Assembly (NCBI GenBank): GCA_007693945.1
Contig: RECP01000068.1
Location: 1-64,000 of the forward strand
DNA length: 64,000 bases
Origin: Spirochaetaceae bacterium
Lineage (GTDB): Bacteria > Spirochaetota > Spirochaetia > DSM-27196 > PWMO01
Reading direction: 5' to 3'
Numbering within the stretch: the stretch's first letter is position 1; each line of letters begins with the position of its first letter. Positions 16,804 through 25,978 of this stretch are shown here, piece by piece. Position numbers and translations under genes: made by a program. The notes under the pieces are model-generated. The model saw only the letters and a list, made by a program, of their open reading frames with translations. It was not told the DNA's origin and ran no database searches.

Positions 16804-17559
16804 ATGGCGGTCGCGGACGAGCTGATTAACCTGATCATCACCTTTGCATTTGTGCTGGCGCCGTTGTGGATCCTGATGTCACGGCGGCGTCGCATGCAGC
16901 AGGAACGCCGGGAGCGTGCCGAGACGCCGCCGCCCGGGCAGCGGCAATCGGGCAGCCGGCCCGCCAAGCCGCCGGTTGCGCCGCAGCCCCGGCAGCCGGA
17001 AACGGCCAAAGGCGATGACTACCGTGACCGTACGCGGGACGACCAGAGCTACAAACGTGAACAGGGCAAGCGTTCGCATCCGGAGTCGGTTGCCGACGCG
17101 CCTCGTCCCAGGGAGCCCGGACGCCTCGAAAAGATGCTGCGCGAGCTACTCGGCGTTCCCGAGGAAGAGGTGCTGCGCCGCCGCAAGCAGGCACGCGAAG
17201 AGGAGCGACGTCGCGAGATCGAGCGGCGGCGGGCGCAGCGTGAGGCACGCCAGCGCGCAGAACTCAAGGGCCGGCGGCGTGAACCTGAGGTTCCGGTGCA
17301 CGCCGACGTCAAGATCCGCGCGGTCATGGCGGAGAGCCGGTCACTGTCGCTCTCTCCCGGCGGTATGGGCCCGCAGCATATGCGCACCGCCGCCGGTAAC
17401 CTGAGTTCAACCAGCAGCGCCGAGAAGAGACCTCCGGCAACCGCCGATTTGGGGCGCGGGTGGCAGCGCATACGGCGGCTGCCCGATTTCAAGCGCGCAG
17501 TACTGATTGCCGAGCTTCTGGGCAAGCCTCATTCATTGAAGGATGAGAGCCAGTTCTGA
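16804..17559 (+). CDS. Membrane-anchored, highly charged coiled-coil protein of the floA operon
   Basis: A 251-residue protein: one membrane segment at about residues 7-25 (LINLIITFAFVLAPLWILM), a Pro/Gln/Arg linker, then a strongly charged helix (about residues 115-162, runs of REE, RRR and EIERRRAQREAR) likely to be a coiled coil. The C-terminus, RIRRLPDFKRAVLIAELLGKP, looks like a conserved short binding motif. I recognise no family. Position directly after floA suggests a cytoplasmic partner of the microdomain. An in-frame TTG at 16786 is an alternative start; neither has a strong ribosome site. Confidence 0.72.
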   Translation: MAVADELINLIITFAFVLAPLWILMSRRRRMQQERRERAETPPPGQRQSGSRPAKPPVAPQPRQPETAKGDDYRDRTRDDQSYKREQGKRSHPESVADAPRPREPGRLEKMLRELLGVPEEEVLRRRKQAREEERRREIERRRAQREARQRAELKGRRREPEVPVHADVKIRAVMAESRSLSLSPGGMGPQHMRTAAGNLSSTSSAEKRPPATADLGRGWQRIRRLPDFKRAVLIAELLGKPHSLKDESQF

Positions 17560-17639
17560 CGGCCCGATGTGGGCTGCCCGGCACCGCGGCCCGCGGCTGC
17601 AACTTTACCATTGCACTCATGTTTAGTATCCTAACAGCT

Positions 17640-19112
17640 ATGAGAGTCAACTGGAGGCGCGCCTGGGGCGCTGTGCTGGCGGGTGTCGCGGCGTTGGTGC
17701 TTGGCAGCTGTGCTGCACCGGAACAGTTGCTGCGGGTCGGTACGGCGCAATCACACCGCGATTATGTCTTTGGGCTCAACAGCCACGGCCTGTCGCGCAC
17801 CAGCGCCGGGGCGCGCTGGATCGAGGCGTCATCGGCGGTCTTCTCCAACGCGACCAGGGTGATGCCGCCCTTTGTGGAATCGGTGTTGCTGGACCCTCTC
17901 GAATACCCGGCGCTGGGATACGAGTTTCCCGCTACGCTGGGTCAGCGCGTCGACATCGAAATCGACACCGAAATGGAGGGGTTCTTTGTCGACGTATTCC
18001 TGCTGCACGGCGAGAGCAGCGGTACACTGATGAGCAGCAATCCACGCGTGCCCGAAGCGCTGCACTCGTGGATCAGTGATCACGGCACACTGTCTTTCGA
18101 GCCGCAGGAGACCGGGCGCTATCTGCTGCGCATCCAGCCGCAGCCGATGCGCGGAGGCGAGATGACGGTCAGGCTGTTGCCGGATGCGGCGCTGCAATGG
18201 CCGGTACCGGGCACCGACCGCCGGCAGGTGTGGAGTTACTTTGGCGATTCACGCGCCGGTGGTGCGCGGGTGCACCACGGGCTGGACATCTTTGCGCCGC
18301 GCGGTACGCCGCTGGTGGCGGTATCGCCTTCAGCGGTGATGCGTGTCGGAGAACGAAGACTGGGCGGGAACATCGTCACACTCAGTGACCGTGAGCGCAA
18401 CCTGCGGATCTATTACGCCCATCTCGACGAGCAGCTGACGACCGAAGGTTCACAGGTCCGGCCGGGGGATGTGATCGGCACGGTCGGCAATACCGGCAAC
18501 GCGTTCACCACCCCGCCGCACCTGCATATCGGGATCTACCAGGCCAACTGGCGCCGGCCGGTAGATCCATGGTACTTCTTTGTGTCTCCGGATCGTACCC
18601 TGCACCCGGCGCTGTCGCCGCAATACCGGATCGGTACCTGGCTGCGAACAACGGCCGAAGTTGTGCCGGTACGTTACCCGGCGGCACGCTCGGGCGTGAT
18701 CCAGTCGCCGGCGCGCTTTGACGCGATCGGCCGGCCAATAGACGTGGAGCAGATTGCCCCCAGCCGCCAATCGGTCGGCGAGCCGGTGAGTGATCCGCTG
18801 GCAGCCGGATCCGCGCTGCGTCTCAAGGGCGCGCGGCGTGGGTTTTACCGGGTCGCGTTGCCGAGCGGCGAGCAAGGATACGTGCCGCGAGCCTCGGTGA
18901 CTGCCGCTGCCGATGCGTTGGAGGTTATTACCGTCCAGCAGCCGCGGGCCGCGTACGTCGCCCCGGAACCCGGCAGCGATATTGTGGCACAGTTCAGCCC
19001 CGGGGAAGAGGTGGCGGTTGTGGCGCGCTTTGGTGAACGGTTCGGACTGGTATTGCGGCCCGGCGGGCGGGCCGCGTGGATCGATATGGTCAATGCGGAG
19101 CGCTCAGGATAG
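17640..19112 (+). CDS. M23 (LytM-type) metallopeptidase lipoprotein with SH3-like repeats
   Basis: About 490 residues. MRVNWRRAWGAVLAGVAALVLGSC is a lipoprotein signal (lipobox VLGSC). A beta-sandwich region precedes the M23 domain at about residues 205-315: ARVHHGLDIFAPRGTPL holds the first zinc His and Asp, and PPHLHIGIY the HxH pair. Two bacterial SH3-like modules follow, ending GEQGYVPRASV and GRAAWIDMV. It should cut or bind peptidoglycan cross-bridges in the periplasm; zinc ligands are all present, so activity is expected. ATG 17640 is preferred to 17619 for the compact signal peptide; no Shine-Dalgarno site is seen. Overlaps the convergent gene by 9 bases. Confidence 0.92.
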   Translation: MRVNWRRAWGAVLAGVAALVLGSCAAPEQLLRVGTAQSHRDYVFGLNSHGLSRTSAGARWIEASSAVFSNATRVMPPFVESVLLDPLEYPALGYEFPATLGQRVDIEIDTEMEGFFVDVFLLHGESSGTLMSSNPRVPEALHSWISDHGTLSFEPQETGRYLLRIQPQPMRGGEMTVRLLPDAALQWPVPGTDRRQVWSYFGDSRAGGARVHHGLDIFAPRGTPLVAVSPSAVMRVGERRLGGNIVTLSDRERNLRIYYAHLDEQLTTEGSQVRPGDVIGTVGNTGNAFTTPPHLHIGIYQANWRRPVDPWYFFVSPDRTLHPALSPQYRIGTWLRTTAEVVPVRYPAARSGVIQSPARFDAIGRPIDVEQIAPSRQSVGEPVSDPLAAGSALRLKGARRGFYRVALPSGEQGYVPRASVTAAADALEVITVQQPRAAYVAPEPGSDIVAQFSPGEEVAVVARFGERFGLVLRPGGRAAWIDMVNAERSG

Positions 19113-19433
19113 GTCCTGCTGCTGGTGCATCTTCTGCAGCGCGTCGTAGATCTGGTTGACGGCCACGCCCCCGGACTGCCGGATCACCGGTTTGCCCTTG
19201 AAGTACACGATGACCGCCGGTGTATCGAATACCAGGTAACGCCCCGCGGCTGCGGGATCGTCATCTATGTTGAACCTGCAGCCGACCACGTCGCTGAATC
19301 TCTTGAGCATCCTGCTCACGCGCGGTAGTGCATCCGCGCTGACTGCGCAGTCGGTTCGCAGGAAGAAGATGCAGACCCAGGTGTGTGCCAGAACAACGTT
19401 TTCCATATCGCGTACGGACTGAATCGACGTCAT
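19104..19433 (-). CDS. Thioredoxin-like protein with a single active-site cysteine
   Basis: A 109-residue thioredoxin-fold protein. TWVCIFFLRTDCAVSADALPRV is where thioredoxins carry WCGPC; here only the Cys of RTDCAVS sits at the loop, with a different Cys in the strand before it, so the CXXC pair is absent. FNIDDDPAAAGRYLVFDTPAVIVYFKG keeps the cis-Pro strand. It is therefore likely a monothiol, binding or scaffold protein and not a normal reductase. The ATG at 19433 follows GAGGG. It starts 13 bases after the dehydrogenase gene upstream, so they form an operon. Confidence 0.82.
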   Translation of the reverse strand: MTSIQSVRDMENVVLAHTWVCIFFLRTDCAVSADALPRVSRMLKRFSDVVGCRFNIDDDPAAAGRYLVFDTPAVIVYFKGKPVIRQSGGVAVNQIYDALQKMHQQQDLS

Positions 19434-19446
19434 CACCGGTTCCCTC

Positions 19447-20313
19447 TCATGCGAACAGCCGGTAGAGGGCCTGCGTGCCCAGGTCGCCGTGTCCCTGGTC
19501 CGCGAGGCGCTGGTACAGCTGCTTCGCGAGCCCCAGTCCCGGAAGATCGAGCCGCATCTCCTCGGCGGCTTCAATGGCAATTGACATGTCCTTGATGAAG
19601 TGTTTGATGTAGAATCCCGCTGCGTAGTCGCCCTGCAGAAAGCGCGGCGCAATATTCGACAGCAGCCAGCTGGCCGCGGCCCCGTGCGCAATGCTCTGCA
19701 GTACCGTGTCGGGGTCGAGACCGGCGTGCACCGCGTACGCCATTGATTCACACACGCCGATCATCACGCCGGCCACCGCTATCTGGTTGCACATCTTGGT
19801 GTGCTGACCGGATCCCGCGGGTCCCTGGTAGACTGCGTTGCCGAGCACGGCCAAGAGCTCTTTCAGATCGGCGAACGCCTCGCGGCTGCCTCCAACCATG
19901 ATCGAGAGCGTTGCCTCGCGCGCCCCGCGGTCACCTCCGGATACCGGCGCATCGAGGGCGTGGACGCCGCGCTGCTGCGCCTGTTGATAGATCTGCTGCG
20001 CGAGTGCCGGTTTGGAGGTGGTGAAGTCAATCAGGAAGGTTCCCGGCGCGCTGTTTTCGATCAGGCCCCGGGATCCGAAGTAGATCTCCTCGACGTCCCC
20101 GGGGAAGCCCAGCATGGTGCAGATCACCTCCGACTGCTCGGCTACCTGACGCGCGCCCGGCTGCCAACAGGCACCGGCTTCAATCAGCGACTCAGCCCGG
20201 GCTCTGGTCCGATTGTAGACGTGAAGAGTGTGTCCGGCGGTCAGAAAATGCCGCGCCATGCCGGCTCCCATGACCCCGGTGCCGATGAACCCTATCGATG
20301 CTCTCCGTTTCAC
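19447..20313 (-). CDS. NAD(P)-dependent beta-hydroxyacid dehydrogenase (3-hydroxyisobutyrate dehydrogenase family)
   Basis: A 288-residue enzyme of the usual family length. GFIGTGVMGAGMARHF is the Rossmann nucleotide loop, VYNRTRARA follows at the second strand (Arg suggests NADP preference), DAPVSGGDRGARE is the substrate-binding signature and GSGQHTKMCNQI carries the catalytic Lys. Substrate could be 3-hydroxyisobutyrate, tartronate semialdehyde or a short aldehyde (glyoxylate-reductase-like); it cannot be told from sequence alone. GTG start with GGAGG about eight bases upstream. Confidence 0.92.
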   Translation of the reverse strand: MKRRASIGFIGTGVMGAGMARHFLTAGHTLHVYNRTRARAESLIEAGACWQPGARQVAEQSEVICTMLGFPGDVEEIYFGSRGLIENSAPGTFLIDFTTSKPALAQQIYQQAQQRGVHALDAPVSGGDRGAREATLSIMVGGSREAFADLKELLAVLGNAVYQGPAGSGQHTKMCNQIAVAGVMIGVCESMAYAVHAGLDPDTVLQSIAHGAAASWLLSNIAPRFLQGDYAAGFYIKHFIKDMSIAIEAAEEMRLDLPGLGLAKQLYQRLADQGHGDLGTQALYRLFA

Positions 20314-20398
20314 TCGGTTGCCTCCGCAGCCATTCTACACCACGGCGGCAACAGGGTCACGGGCGAAGCCGGGCGCGTGGTGTGAAGAACGTGAGGTA

Positions 20399-21844
20399 TC
20401 AACGCACGCTGCACCGGTTTCGGCCGCCATCTTTGGACCGGTAGAGCGCCGTGTCGGCACGCCGCAAGGCGTCGTCGATTGTCTGTTCGGTCTCGAGCCG
20501 CACGGATGATATCCCGATGCTGACGGTGACGGGCAGCCGCACTTCAGGAATGCGCAGCCGTGAGATCGCCACGCGGACCCTTTCGGCAATCCGCAGCGCT
20601 TCGTCCACCTCGGTCTCGGGAAGCAGGGCCGCGAACTCTTCTCCGCCGTAGCGGCACAGAACATCGGACCTGCGCAGCGCGCGGCGCGCGGCGGCCGACA
20701 GCATCACCAACACCGTGTCACCGGCCGTATGGCCATGGGTATCGTTGATCTGCTTGAAGCGATCAACGTCCAGCATGAACACCGCCAGCGGGTGCTTGTA
20801 GCGCACGGACTGTTCGGTCAGTGCGTTGGCGTGCACCATGAACGCGCGCCGCGTCGCCAGGCCGGTGAGGTGATCGGTCATCGCGAGGTGACGAGTCTCG
20901 GCGTAGAGCCGGGCGTTGTTGAGTGCCACGGCCACGTGATCGGCAAACGAAGCGGTGAGGCGGACGTGGTCTTCGGCGAAGAAACCTCGCTGTCTCTTGT
21001 GCAGCGTCAGCAGGCCGAGTACCTTGTTGTGCGTGATCAGCGGTACTCCAATCCAGGAACGGACCGACTCCTCGGAGATCACCCGGAAATCCGGGTAGCG
21101 CGACCGTACATCATCCAGGCGCAGCGGAGTTCGGCGCGCGAGCACTTCGCTGTGCGGATTGTCAGCCGGTACCGGCAGGCGCATCCCGACAACCTGCCCC
21201 ATGTTGGCCCATCCGTTGCCGCCGATGATTTCGACGGACTCTTCGTGCAACAGCATCACGGACGCGGTGTCGTAGGTGACGACTTCGGACAGCTGCTCGA
21301 GCACCAGCTTGACGGTTCTCTCTATCTCGAGACTCGAAGCCACGATCGCTCCCGCCCGGCGCAGGGTTTCGGCTTCGCGAGCCACCTGCTCGGCGGTTGC
21401 CTTGGCGTGGCTGAGCTCCTGCTCGGACTGCTTACGGTCGCTGATGTCCATTTCGGAGCCGAGGTAACGGAGCGGATTGCCGGCCTGGTCACGTTCAACT
21501 ACCTGGCCACGGCTGATAATCCAGCGCCAGCGGCCGTCGGGCGCACGGGTACGGTACTCCTGACGGAATTGCGATTGATTGCCGCACAGTACCTGCGAAT
21601 AGGCGTGCACCACACGTTCCACATCCGCGGGATGAACCAGTGCGAGCCACAGGCCGGCCTGATGATCGGCATCGGTATAGCCCCAGGATCGCCACAGTGA
21701 GCTGGAGAACCCCGAGTTGCCGTTGAAGCTGCGTTCAAAAACGCCGAGCTCAGAGAGCGCTTTGCGGGCACTCTGCCTTGACAGGGCTCCGCTCATCAAT
21801 TCCGCCACCGAGTGCGGCCCGTAACTCTCAGGTTGATTGTCCAC
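20399..21844 (-). CDS. PAS-GAF-GGDEF diguanylate cyclase
   Basis: A 481-residue soluble signalling enzyme. A PAS/PAC domain spans about 40-140 (ending YLGSEMDISDRKQSE), a short coiled linker leads to a GAF domain at about 165-310 and a GGDEF domain fills the rest. The active-site motif is GGEEF, and RRSD lies exactly five residues before it, which is the RxxD inhibitory site, so product feedback is expected. It should make cyclic di-GMP from GTP in response to a small-molecule signal. The GTG at 21844 is four bases past the upstream stop; ATG 21796 is an alternative start with GGCGGA before it. Confidence 0.92.
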   Translation of the reverse strand: MDNQPESYGPHSVAELMSGALSRQSARKALSELGVFERSFNGNSGFSSSLWRSWGYTDADHQAGLWLALVHPADVERVVHAYSQVLCGNQSQFRQEYRTRAPDGRWRWIISRGQVVERDQAGNPLRYLGSEMDISDRKQSEQELSHAKATAEQVAREAETLRRAGAIVASSLEIERTVKLVLEQLSEVVTYDTASVMLLHEESVEIIGGNGWANMGQVVGMRLPVPADNPHSEVLARRTPLRLDDVRSRYPDFRVISEESVRSWIGVPLITHNKVLGLLTLHKRQRGFFAEDHVRLTASFADHVAVALNNARLYAETRHLAMTDHLTGLATRRAFMVHANALTEQSVRYKHPLAVFMLDVDRFKQINDTHGHTAGDTVLVMLSAAARRALRRSDVLCRYGGEEFAALLPETEVDEALRIAERVRVAISRLRIPEVRLPVTVSIGISSVRLETEQTIDDALRRADTALYRSKDGGRNRCSVR

Positions 21845-21848
21845 GGCG

Positions 21849-22793
21849 CTAATCGATCACAACGGGATCCCTCCGTGCAGGCTCGGTCACAAAACGGATG
21901 GCGGGCCCGACCAGGTTGACCGTCACCTCGCGGTCGGCGACCTCCTCGATATCACCGACACGCCAGTAGGTGAGAAAGAGATCGATGTTGCCGAAGTCGC
22001 CCGGCAGCCGCAGGCCCAGTTCACCGTAGAAATCGAGATCGGCGCCGCCGTCACGCAGGAACAGCAGCTCCGGCTGCAGGTAGATGAACGCGTGCGGCCC
22101 CGCGGAAGCACCGCCCGCCCGACGTTGAAGGCGCGCCTGCTCCCGCAGCGGCAGATCAACCCAGGCCCCGAGGGTGGTCTTCCACACAGCGCGTGGCGGA
22201 TCGTAGTCCGCACCCCAGGCGTCGTAGAGATCGAGCCATCCGCTGCGCAGGTACGCTTCGCCTTCCAGAGCGGCATACCGCAGCGGCGGCGGCATGACGG
22301 CTGCTCGCAGGTAATCGGTGGTGATGATCCGGTAGTTCTCCTCGGCTTTGTCACGGAACGGGTGAAAGCTGGAGCGTGAATACTCGAGCATCACATCGAC
22401 GCCGCGCAAGCGGTACCCAAGGTTGAGGCCATACTCGAACTGCACCGCATCCATGCGCCACCCGACGCGCGTCGGTGTATCCCAGTCCTCCGGCCCGGGC
22501 CCCGAGTCAAGGATCGAGCTGAAGAAGAGACCCAGACCGAACCGCGCGTCGTGCTGGAAGACGGTCGCCGCGCCCTGGGTGCGCATCTCGAACAGGTTGT
22601 ACTTGCTGCGCCTGATGTCATAGCGCCAGTGGCCGAGGGAGAAATAGCCGGCCGGTATCCAGGGTGAGGACTCCGTAGTCACCGACCGCAACGGATTGAC
22701 CATGGCAGGCGGTTTGCTGTATTCGCGCGCCGCCGCCGACGCGCAGGCTACCAGTATGCCGGCCGTGGCCACAGCGACAATCTTGCGTACCAT
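21849..22793 (-). CDS. Predicted outer-membrane protein of unknown family
   Basis: A 314-residue exported protein: signal peptide MVRKIVAVATAGILVACASAAA with cleavage near residue 22, then amphipathic aromatic strands (YFSLGHWRYDIRR, LNLGYRLRGVDVMLEYSRSSF, FYGELGLRLPG, IDLFLTYWRVG) like a beta barrel. I recognise no named family. GAGGAG lies about nine bases before the ATG. It sits between a second barrel-type gene upstream and a diguanylate cyclase gene four bases downstream, so the three are likely one transcript and may belong to an envelope or capsule function. Confidence 0.78.
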   Translation of the reverse strand: MVRKIVAVATAGILVACASAAAREYSKPPAMVNPLRSVTTESSPWIPAGYFSLGHWRYDIRRSKYNLFEMRTQGAATVFQHDARFGLGLFFSSILDSGPGPEDWDTPTRVGWRMDAVQFEYGLNLGYRLRGVDVMLEYSRSSFHPFRDKAEENYRIITTDYLRAAVMPPPLRYAALEGEAYLRSGWLDLYDAWGADYDPPRAVWKTTLGAWVDLPLREQARLQRRAGGASAGPHAFIYLQPELLFLRDGGADLDFYGELGLRLPGDFGNIDLFLTYWRVGDIEEVADREVTVNLVGPAIRFVTEPARRDPVVID

Positions 22794-22861
22794 AGGGCTC
22801 AGTCTCCTCTACCACGCGGGAATCGTCAACCAACCGCGCGCTGCCCGCGGGGTGCCGCCGG

Positions 22862-24451
22862 TCAATCGGGCCGGTAGCTTCCAACACGGCTGCTGCCGGC
22901 GATACCGGTGCCCGCGCCAATCGACAGGCGCCAGTCGGCCCCGTCCGAGTCAATGGTGACCGACGGGGAGAGCGTCACGTAGCTGCGTTCGGCAAGCCGA
23001 TACCGCAGGTCGATCTCGGTACGAAACGACGTCGCGCGGTCGGCGTCCCGCGACTGTCCGCCGTACGACGTGGCGTAGAGATCGACCTCTGTATTGCGGT
23101 TCAGCAGCAGCAGGCGCAGCGCACTGCTGAAGCCGGGGGCCGTCTCGATCTCTCCGCCCAGGCTGGCCCACACCACACCGGGACCGTACGGTGACGTCAG
23201 CGGCATGGCGCGGTTGGGTCCCACCAGGTCCATGCGGTAGATGGCGCGCGACAAGCGTTCATCGTCGTCGAAGTTTCCCCACAGATCGTGGGTCGTGCCG
23301 ACTTCAGCTTCCGCGGTCACGCGCAGCCCCGCGCGGTGTGTCCGGTAGACCGCGCCTGCAACGTAGGCGTCGATGGTGGGAATAGGGCCGTCACCGTACC
23401 CGATTATTCCGGCGTCCATGTCGTCAAAACCGACCAGCGCGTAGGTCTCCAGACCGGGCGCCACGGCGTACGACAGATCGAGCATTACGCTGAGGTTGTT
23501 GGGTGCGATGTTGGCGTTGTGGCGGCTGAACACCGGAAAGAGGTCCGCCAGATGGAACTCGTTCATCTCGCGCACAATGATGGTACTGGCCCCGATTCCG
23601 GCTCGCAGCCGGCCGAAGGCCCACTCGAAACGATGAATGCTGTTCAGGATGATGTTACGGTCCCAGTCGTACAGCTCGCCGCGGTCGAGCTTATCCAGGC
23701 CGTTCCGCTCGGCCTGCCGCTCCTCGATTGTACGGCGGTTCTCCATGGTGGCCCAGATCATCGTCATGGTCAGCGGGCCGAGCGGTAGCTTGACGCGCAG
23801 AGCGTCCAGAAAAGGCACTTCGTGCGAAACGTAGAGCGAAGTGGCGGGCGCCGGACCGATATGGAGGTTCTGGCGGCCGAAAACGGTCTCGAGCGGGCCG
23901 ATGAAGTACTGCAGGTAGCCCTCGCGCACAAAGTTGTATTCGGCCGAGAACGGGCGGCGTTCGCGGTAGGTCGGGTAGTTGGTATAGCCGCTCTGGTTGT
24001 ACTCGGAAATCGCGTCAGCGCGGATGAAGAGCGAGCCCAGCGCGTCGTGGGAGTACCCCAATCCCAGGACGGCAAACGGGTCGAGCTCGCGCACCTTCTC
24101 CGAGAAGTCATCGTAGTTGCGTATGTCGATGTTGCGGTTGAACACCTGAAAGCGGAAGTCGAGTGCGGCTGAGACGGTGATATCCTCTTCGTTGTAGCCC
24201 AGTCGCTGCAGGTAGTCGTCGATCTCCTCGCTCAGGACTGCTCCGTGAGCAGAGGCGCTCAATTCAAGCGCGCGCCGCTGCAGATCGCGGCGCGAAACCG
24301 GGAACGATGTCTCGGGAAAGCTCAGGCGTGCAAGACTGTAGAGGTAGCGCAGATCCTGAACCTCGCGGGCGTGCGGCTGGTAGACGTTTTGTGTCCACGC
24401 ACCGGACGCCGTGAACAGTAGCACAAGTGCAATCGTTCGTATTGACATCAC
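22862..24451 (-). CDS. Outer-membrane barrel protein, possibly capsule-assembly Wzi-like
   Basis: A 529-residue exported protein with signal peptide at 1-20 (MSIRTIALVLLFTASGAWTQ), a short helical N-terminal part (LYSLARLSFPETSFPVSRRDL) and then many alternating strands. The order of a plug-like N-terminus, a 'GPLETVFGRQNLHIGPAP' strand and long barrel strands resembles Wzi-type capsule assembly proteins, but this is a weak fold-level resemblance. The start is GTG 24451 or ATG 24448; there is no Shine-Dalgarno site and an extended -10 lies just upstream, so the mRNA may be leaderless. First gene of the operon with 21849 and 20399. Confidence 0.78.
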   Translation of the reverse strand: MMSIRTIALVLLFTASGAWTQNVYQPHAREVQDLRYLYSLARLSFPETSFPVSRRDLQRRALELSASAHGAVLSEEIDDYLQRLGYNEEDITVSAALDFRFQVFNRNIDIRNYDDFSEKVRELDPFAVLGLGYSHDALGSLFIRADAISEYNQSGYTNYPTYRERRPFSAEYNFVREGYLQYFIGPLETVFGRQNLHIGPAPATSLYVSHEVPFLDALRVKLPLGPLTMTMIWATMENRRTIEERQAERNGLDKLDRGELYDWDRNIILNSIHRFEWAFGRLRAGIGASTIIVREMNEFHLADLFPVFSRHNANIAPNNLSVMLDLSYAVAPGLETYALVGFDDMDAGIIGYGDGPIPTIDAYVAGAVYRTHRAGLRVTAEAEVGTTHDLWGNFDDDERLSRAIYRMDLVGPNRAMPLTSPYGPGVVWASLGGEIETAPGFSSALRLLLLNRNTEVDLYATSYGGQSRDADRATSFRTEIDLRYRLAERSYVTLSPSVTIDSDGADWRLSIGAGTGIAGSSRVGSYRPD

Positions 24452-24457
24452 AAGGCT

Positions 24458-24466
24458 ATTCTACCA
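24458..24466 (-). promoter_or_regulatory. Extended -10 promoter, leaderless configuration
   Basis: On the minus strand TGG precedes TAGAAT (24463-24458), a TGn extended -10 with five of six consensus bases. Six bases later comes GTG (24451) followed at once by ATG. The expected transcript start coincides with the start codon. No -35 box of note. Confidence 0.5.
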
Positions 24467-24542
24467 CATGACCGGCAATACCAGAAAGAAATAGAGCGGC
24501 AGCGTTGAAGGGTAGAGCACGTTGGTCGTCGGTGCCGGCGGC

Positions 24543-25955
24543 TTACACTTCAATCCCGAAGTAGCTGACCGCATTGTTCCAGCAGATGTCTTCCACCATC
24601 CGTCCGAGCAGCGTCATATCGTTGGGAGCTTCGCCGTTCTCCACCCAGCCGCCGATCAGGTCGCACAGGATGCGACGGAAGTATTCGTGACGCGGGTACG
24701 AGAGAAAACTGCGCGAGTCGGTCAGCATCCCGATGAAGCGGCTCAACAGGCCCATGTTGGCCAGTACCGTCATCTGGCGCTGCATACCGTCCTTCTGATC
24801 GTTGAACCACCAGCCGGAACCGAACTGCATCCTGCCGGGAACCGACCCATCCTGGAAGTTGCCGATCATGGTGGCTATCAGCTCGTTGTCACGCGGGTTG
24901 AGATTGTACAGTACGGTGCGCGGTAACCGCCCGGTCTGGTCGAGCATATCGAGCAGCCGGCCCAGCGGCGCCGCCACCTCGCCGTCGGCCATTGAGTCGT
25001 ATCCGGTGTCGGGGCCGAGCACTTTGAGCATGCGGCTGTTGACGTTACGCAGTGCGCCGATGTGCAACTGGAAGGCCCAGTCGAGCTCGTGGTATACGCT
25101 TCCCAGGAACAGCAGCATGTGCGTACGGAACTTCTCGGCCGCTTCGCAATCGGGTGCAGTTCCTCCCAGCGCGCGCTTGAACACCGACCTGATCTCCGAT
25201 TCGCTGTGCGGTCGCGCGATGGGCAGGGTGAGGGCGTGATCACTGATGCGCGAGCCCAACGAGTGGAAATAGTCGATTCGTTGACGCAGCGCCTGTTTGA
25301 GGTCTTCCAGTGAATCGATTGAAACTCCGGCCGCGTTGCCGAGGCGCTCCAGGTAACTGCGCCAGGCAACCGGGCTTTCGATTGCCAGCGCTTTGTCCGG
25401 ACGGAATCCCGGAACCACCCTGGTGCTGATTGAGGGGTTTTCGGCAATTGCCCTGTGGTGCTCAAGGTCATCCGCGGGATCGTCGGTAGTACAGATGAAG
25501 CGGACGTTCATCTGTCTGAGAATGCCGTTGGTGGAAAACTCCGGTCGCGCCAGCATTGTGTTGGTCTGTTCCCAGACCCGCGCGGCGGTCGAACCGTCCA
25601 GCAGTGCATCAAAGATGCCGAACGGTTTGCGCAGCTCGAGGTGGGTCCAGTGATAGAGCGGATTGCCGATGGTGCACGGAACCGTCTCGGCCCACGCCTG
25701 GAACTTCTGGTGATCGGGGGCGTCACCGGTGATCAGGCGTTCCGGTACACCGTTTGCGCGCATCGCGCGCCATTTGTAGTGATCGCCGGCCAGCCATATC
25801 TCGGTGATGTTGGCAAACTGGTGATTGTCGGCGATCCTGTCCGGCGGTATGTGGCAGTGGTAATCGTAAATCGGCATCGGTTCCGCGTGCTCCGCGTAGA
25901 GCCGGCGGGCGGTTTCGCTGCCGAGCAGAAAATCGTAACCCAGGAATTGCTTCAT
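24543..25955 (-). CDS. uxaC: Uronate isomerase (glucuronate/galacturonate isomerase)
   Basis: A 470-residue enzyme, the exact UxaC size. IYDYHCHIPPDRIADNHQF at about residues 28-46 carries the metal-binding His pair, NPLYHWTHLELRKPFGI and CTTDDPADDLEHH are family hallmarks, and PGFRPDKAL and HIGALRNVNSRM follow as in known UxaC proteins. It converts D-glucuronate to D-fructuronate and D-galacturonate to D-tagaturonate in the cytoplasm. It lies 23 bases after an SDR mannonate oxidoreductase gene, giving two consecutive pathway steps on one transcript. The mannonate dehydratase and KDG steps are not in the window. Confidence 0.97.
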   Translation of the reverse strand: MKQFLGYDFLLGSETARRLYAEHAEPMPIYDYHCHIPPDRIADNHQFANITEIWLAGDHYKWRAMRANGVPERLITGDAPDHQKFQAWAETVPCTIGNPLYHWTHLELRKPFGIFDALLDGSTAARVWEQTNTMLARPEFSTNGILRQMNVRFICTTDDPADDLEHHRAIAENPSISTRVVPGFRPDKALAIESPVAWRSYLERLGNAAGVSIDSLEDLKQALRQRIDYFHSLGSRISDHALTLPIARPHSESEIRSVFKRALGGTAPDCEAAEKFRTHMLLFLGSVYHELDWAFQLHIGALRNVNSRMLKVLGPDTGYDSMADGEVAAPLGRLLDMLDQTGRLPRTVLYNLNPRDNELIATMIGNFQDGSVPGRMQFGSGWWFNDQKDGMQRQMTVLANMGLLSRFIGMLTDSRSFLSYPRHEYFRRILCDLIGGWVENGEAPNDMTLLGRMVEDICWNNAVSYFGIEV

Positions 25956-25978
25956 TGTGTCTTGCCCCCACTGCCGGT

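Noticed and set aside
17572-17600. GC-rich hairpins after the floA operon (GCCC/GGGC and CCGCG/CGCGG)
   Set aside because: Short stems and no T run, so not called as a terminator.
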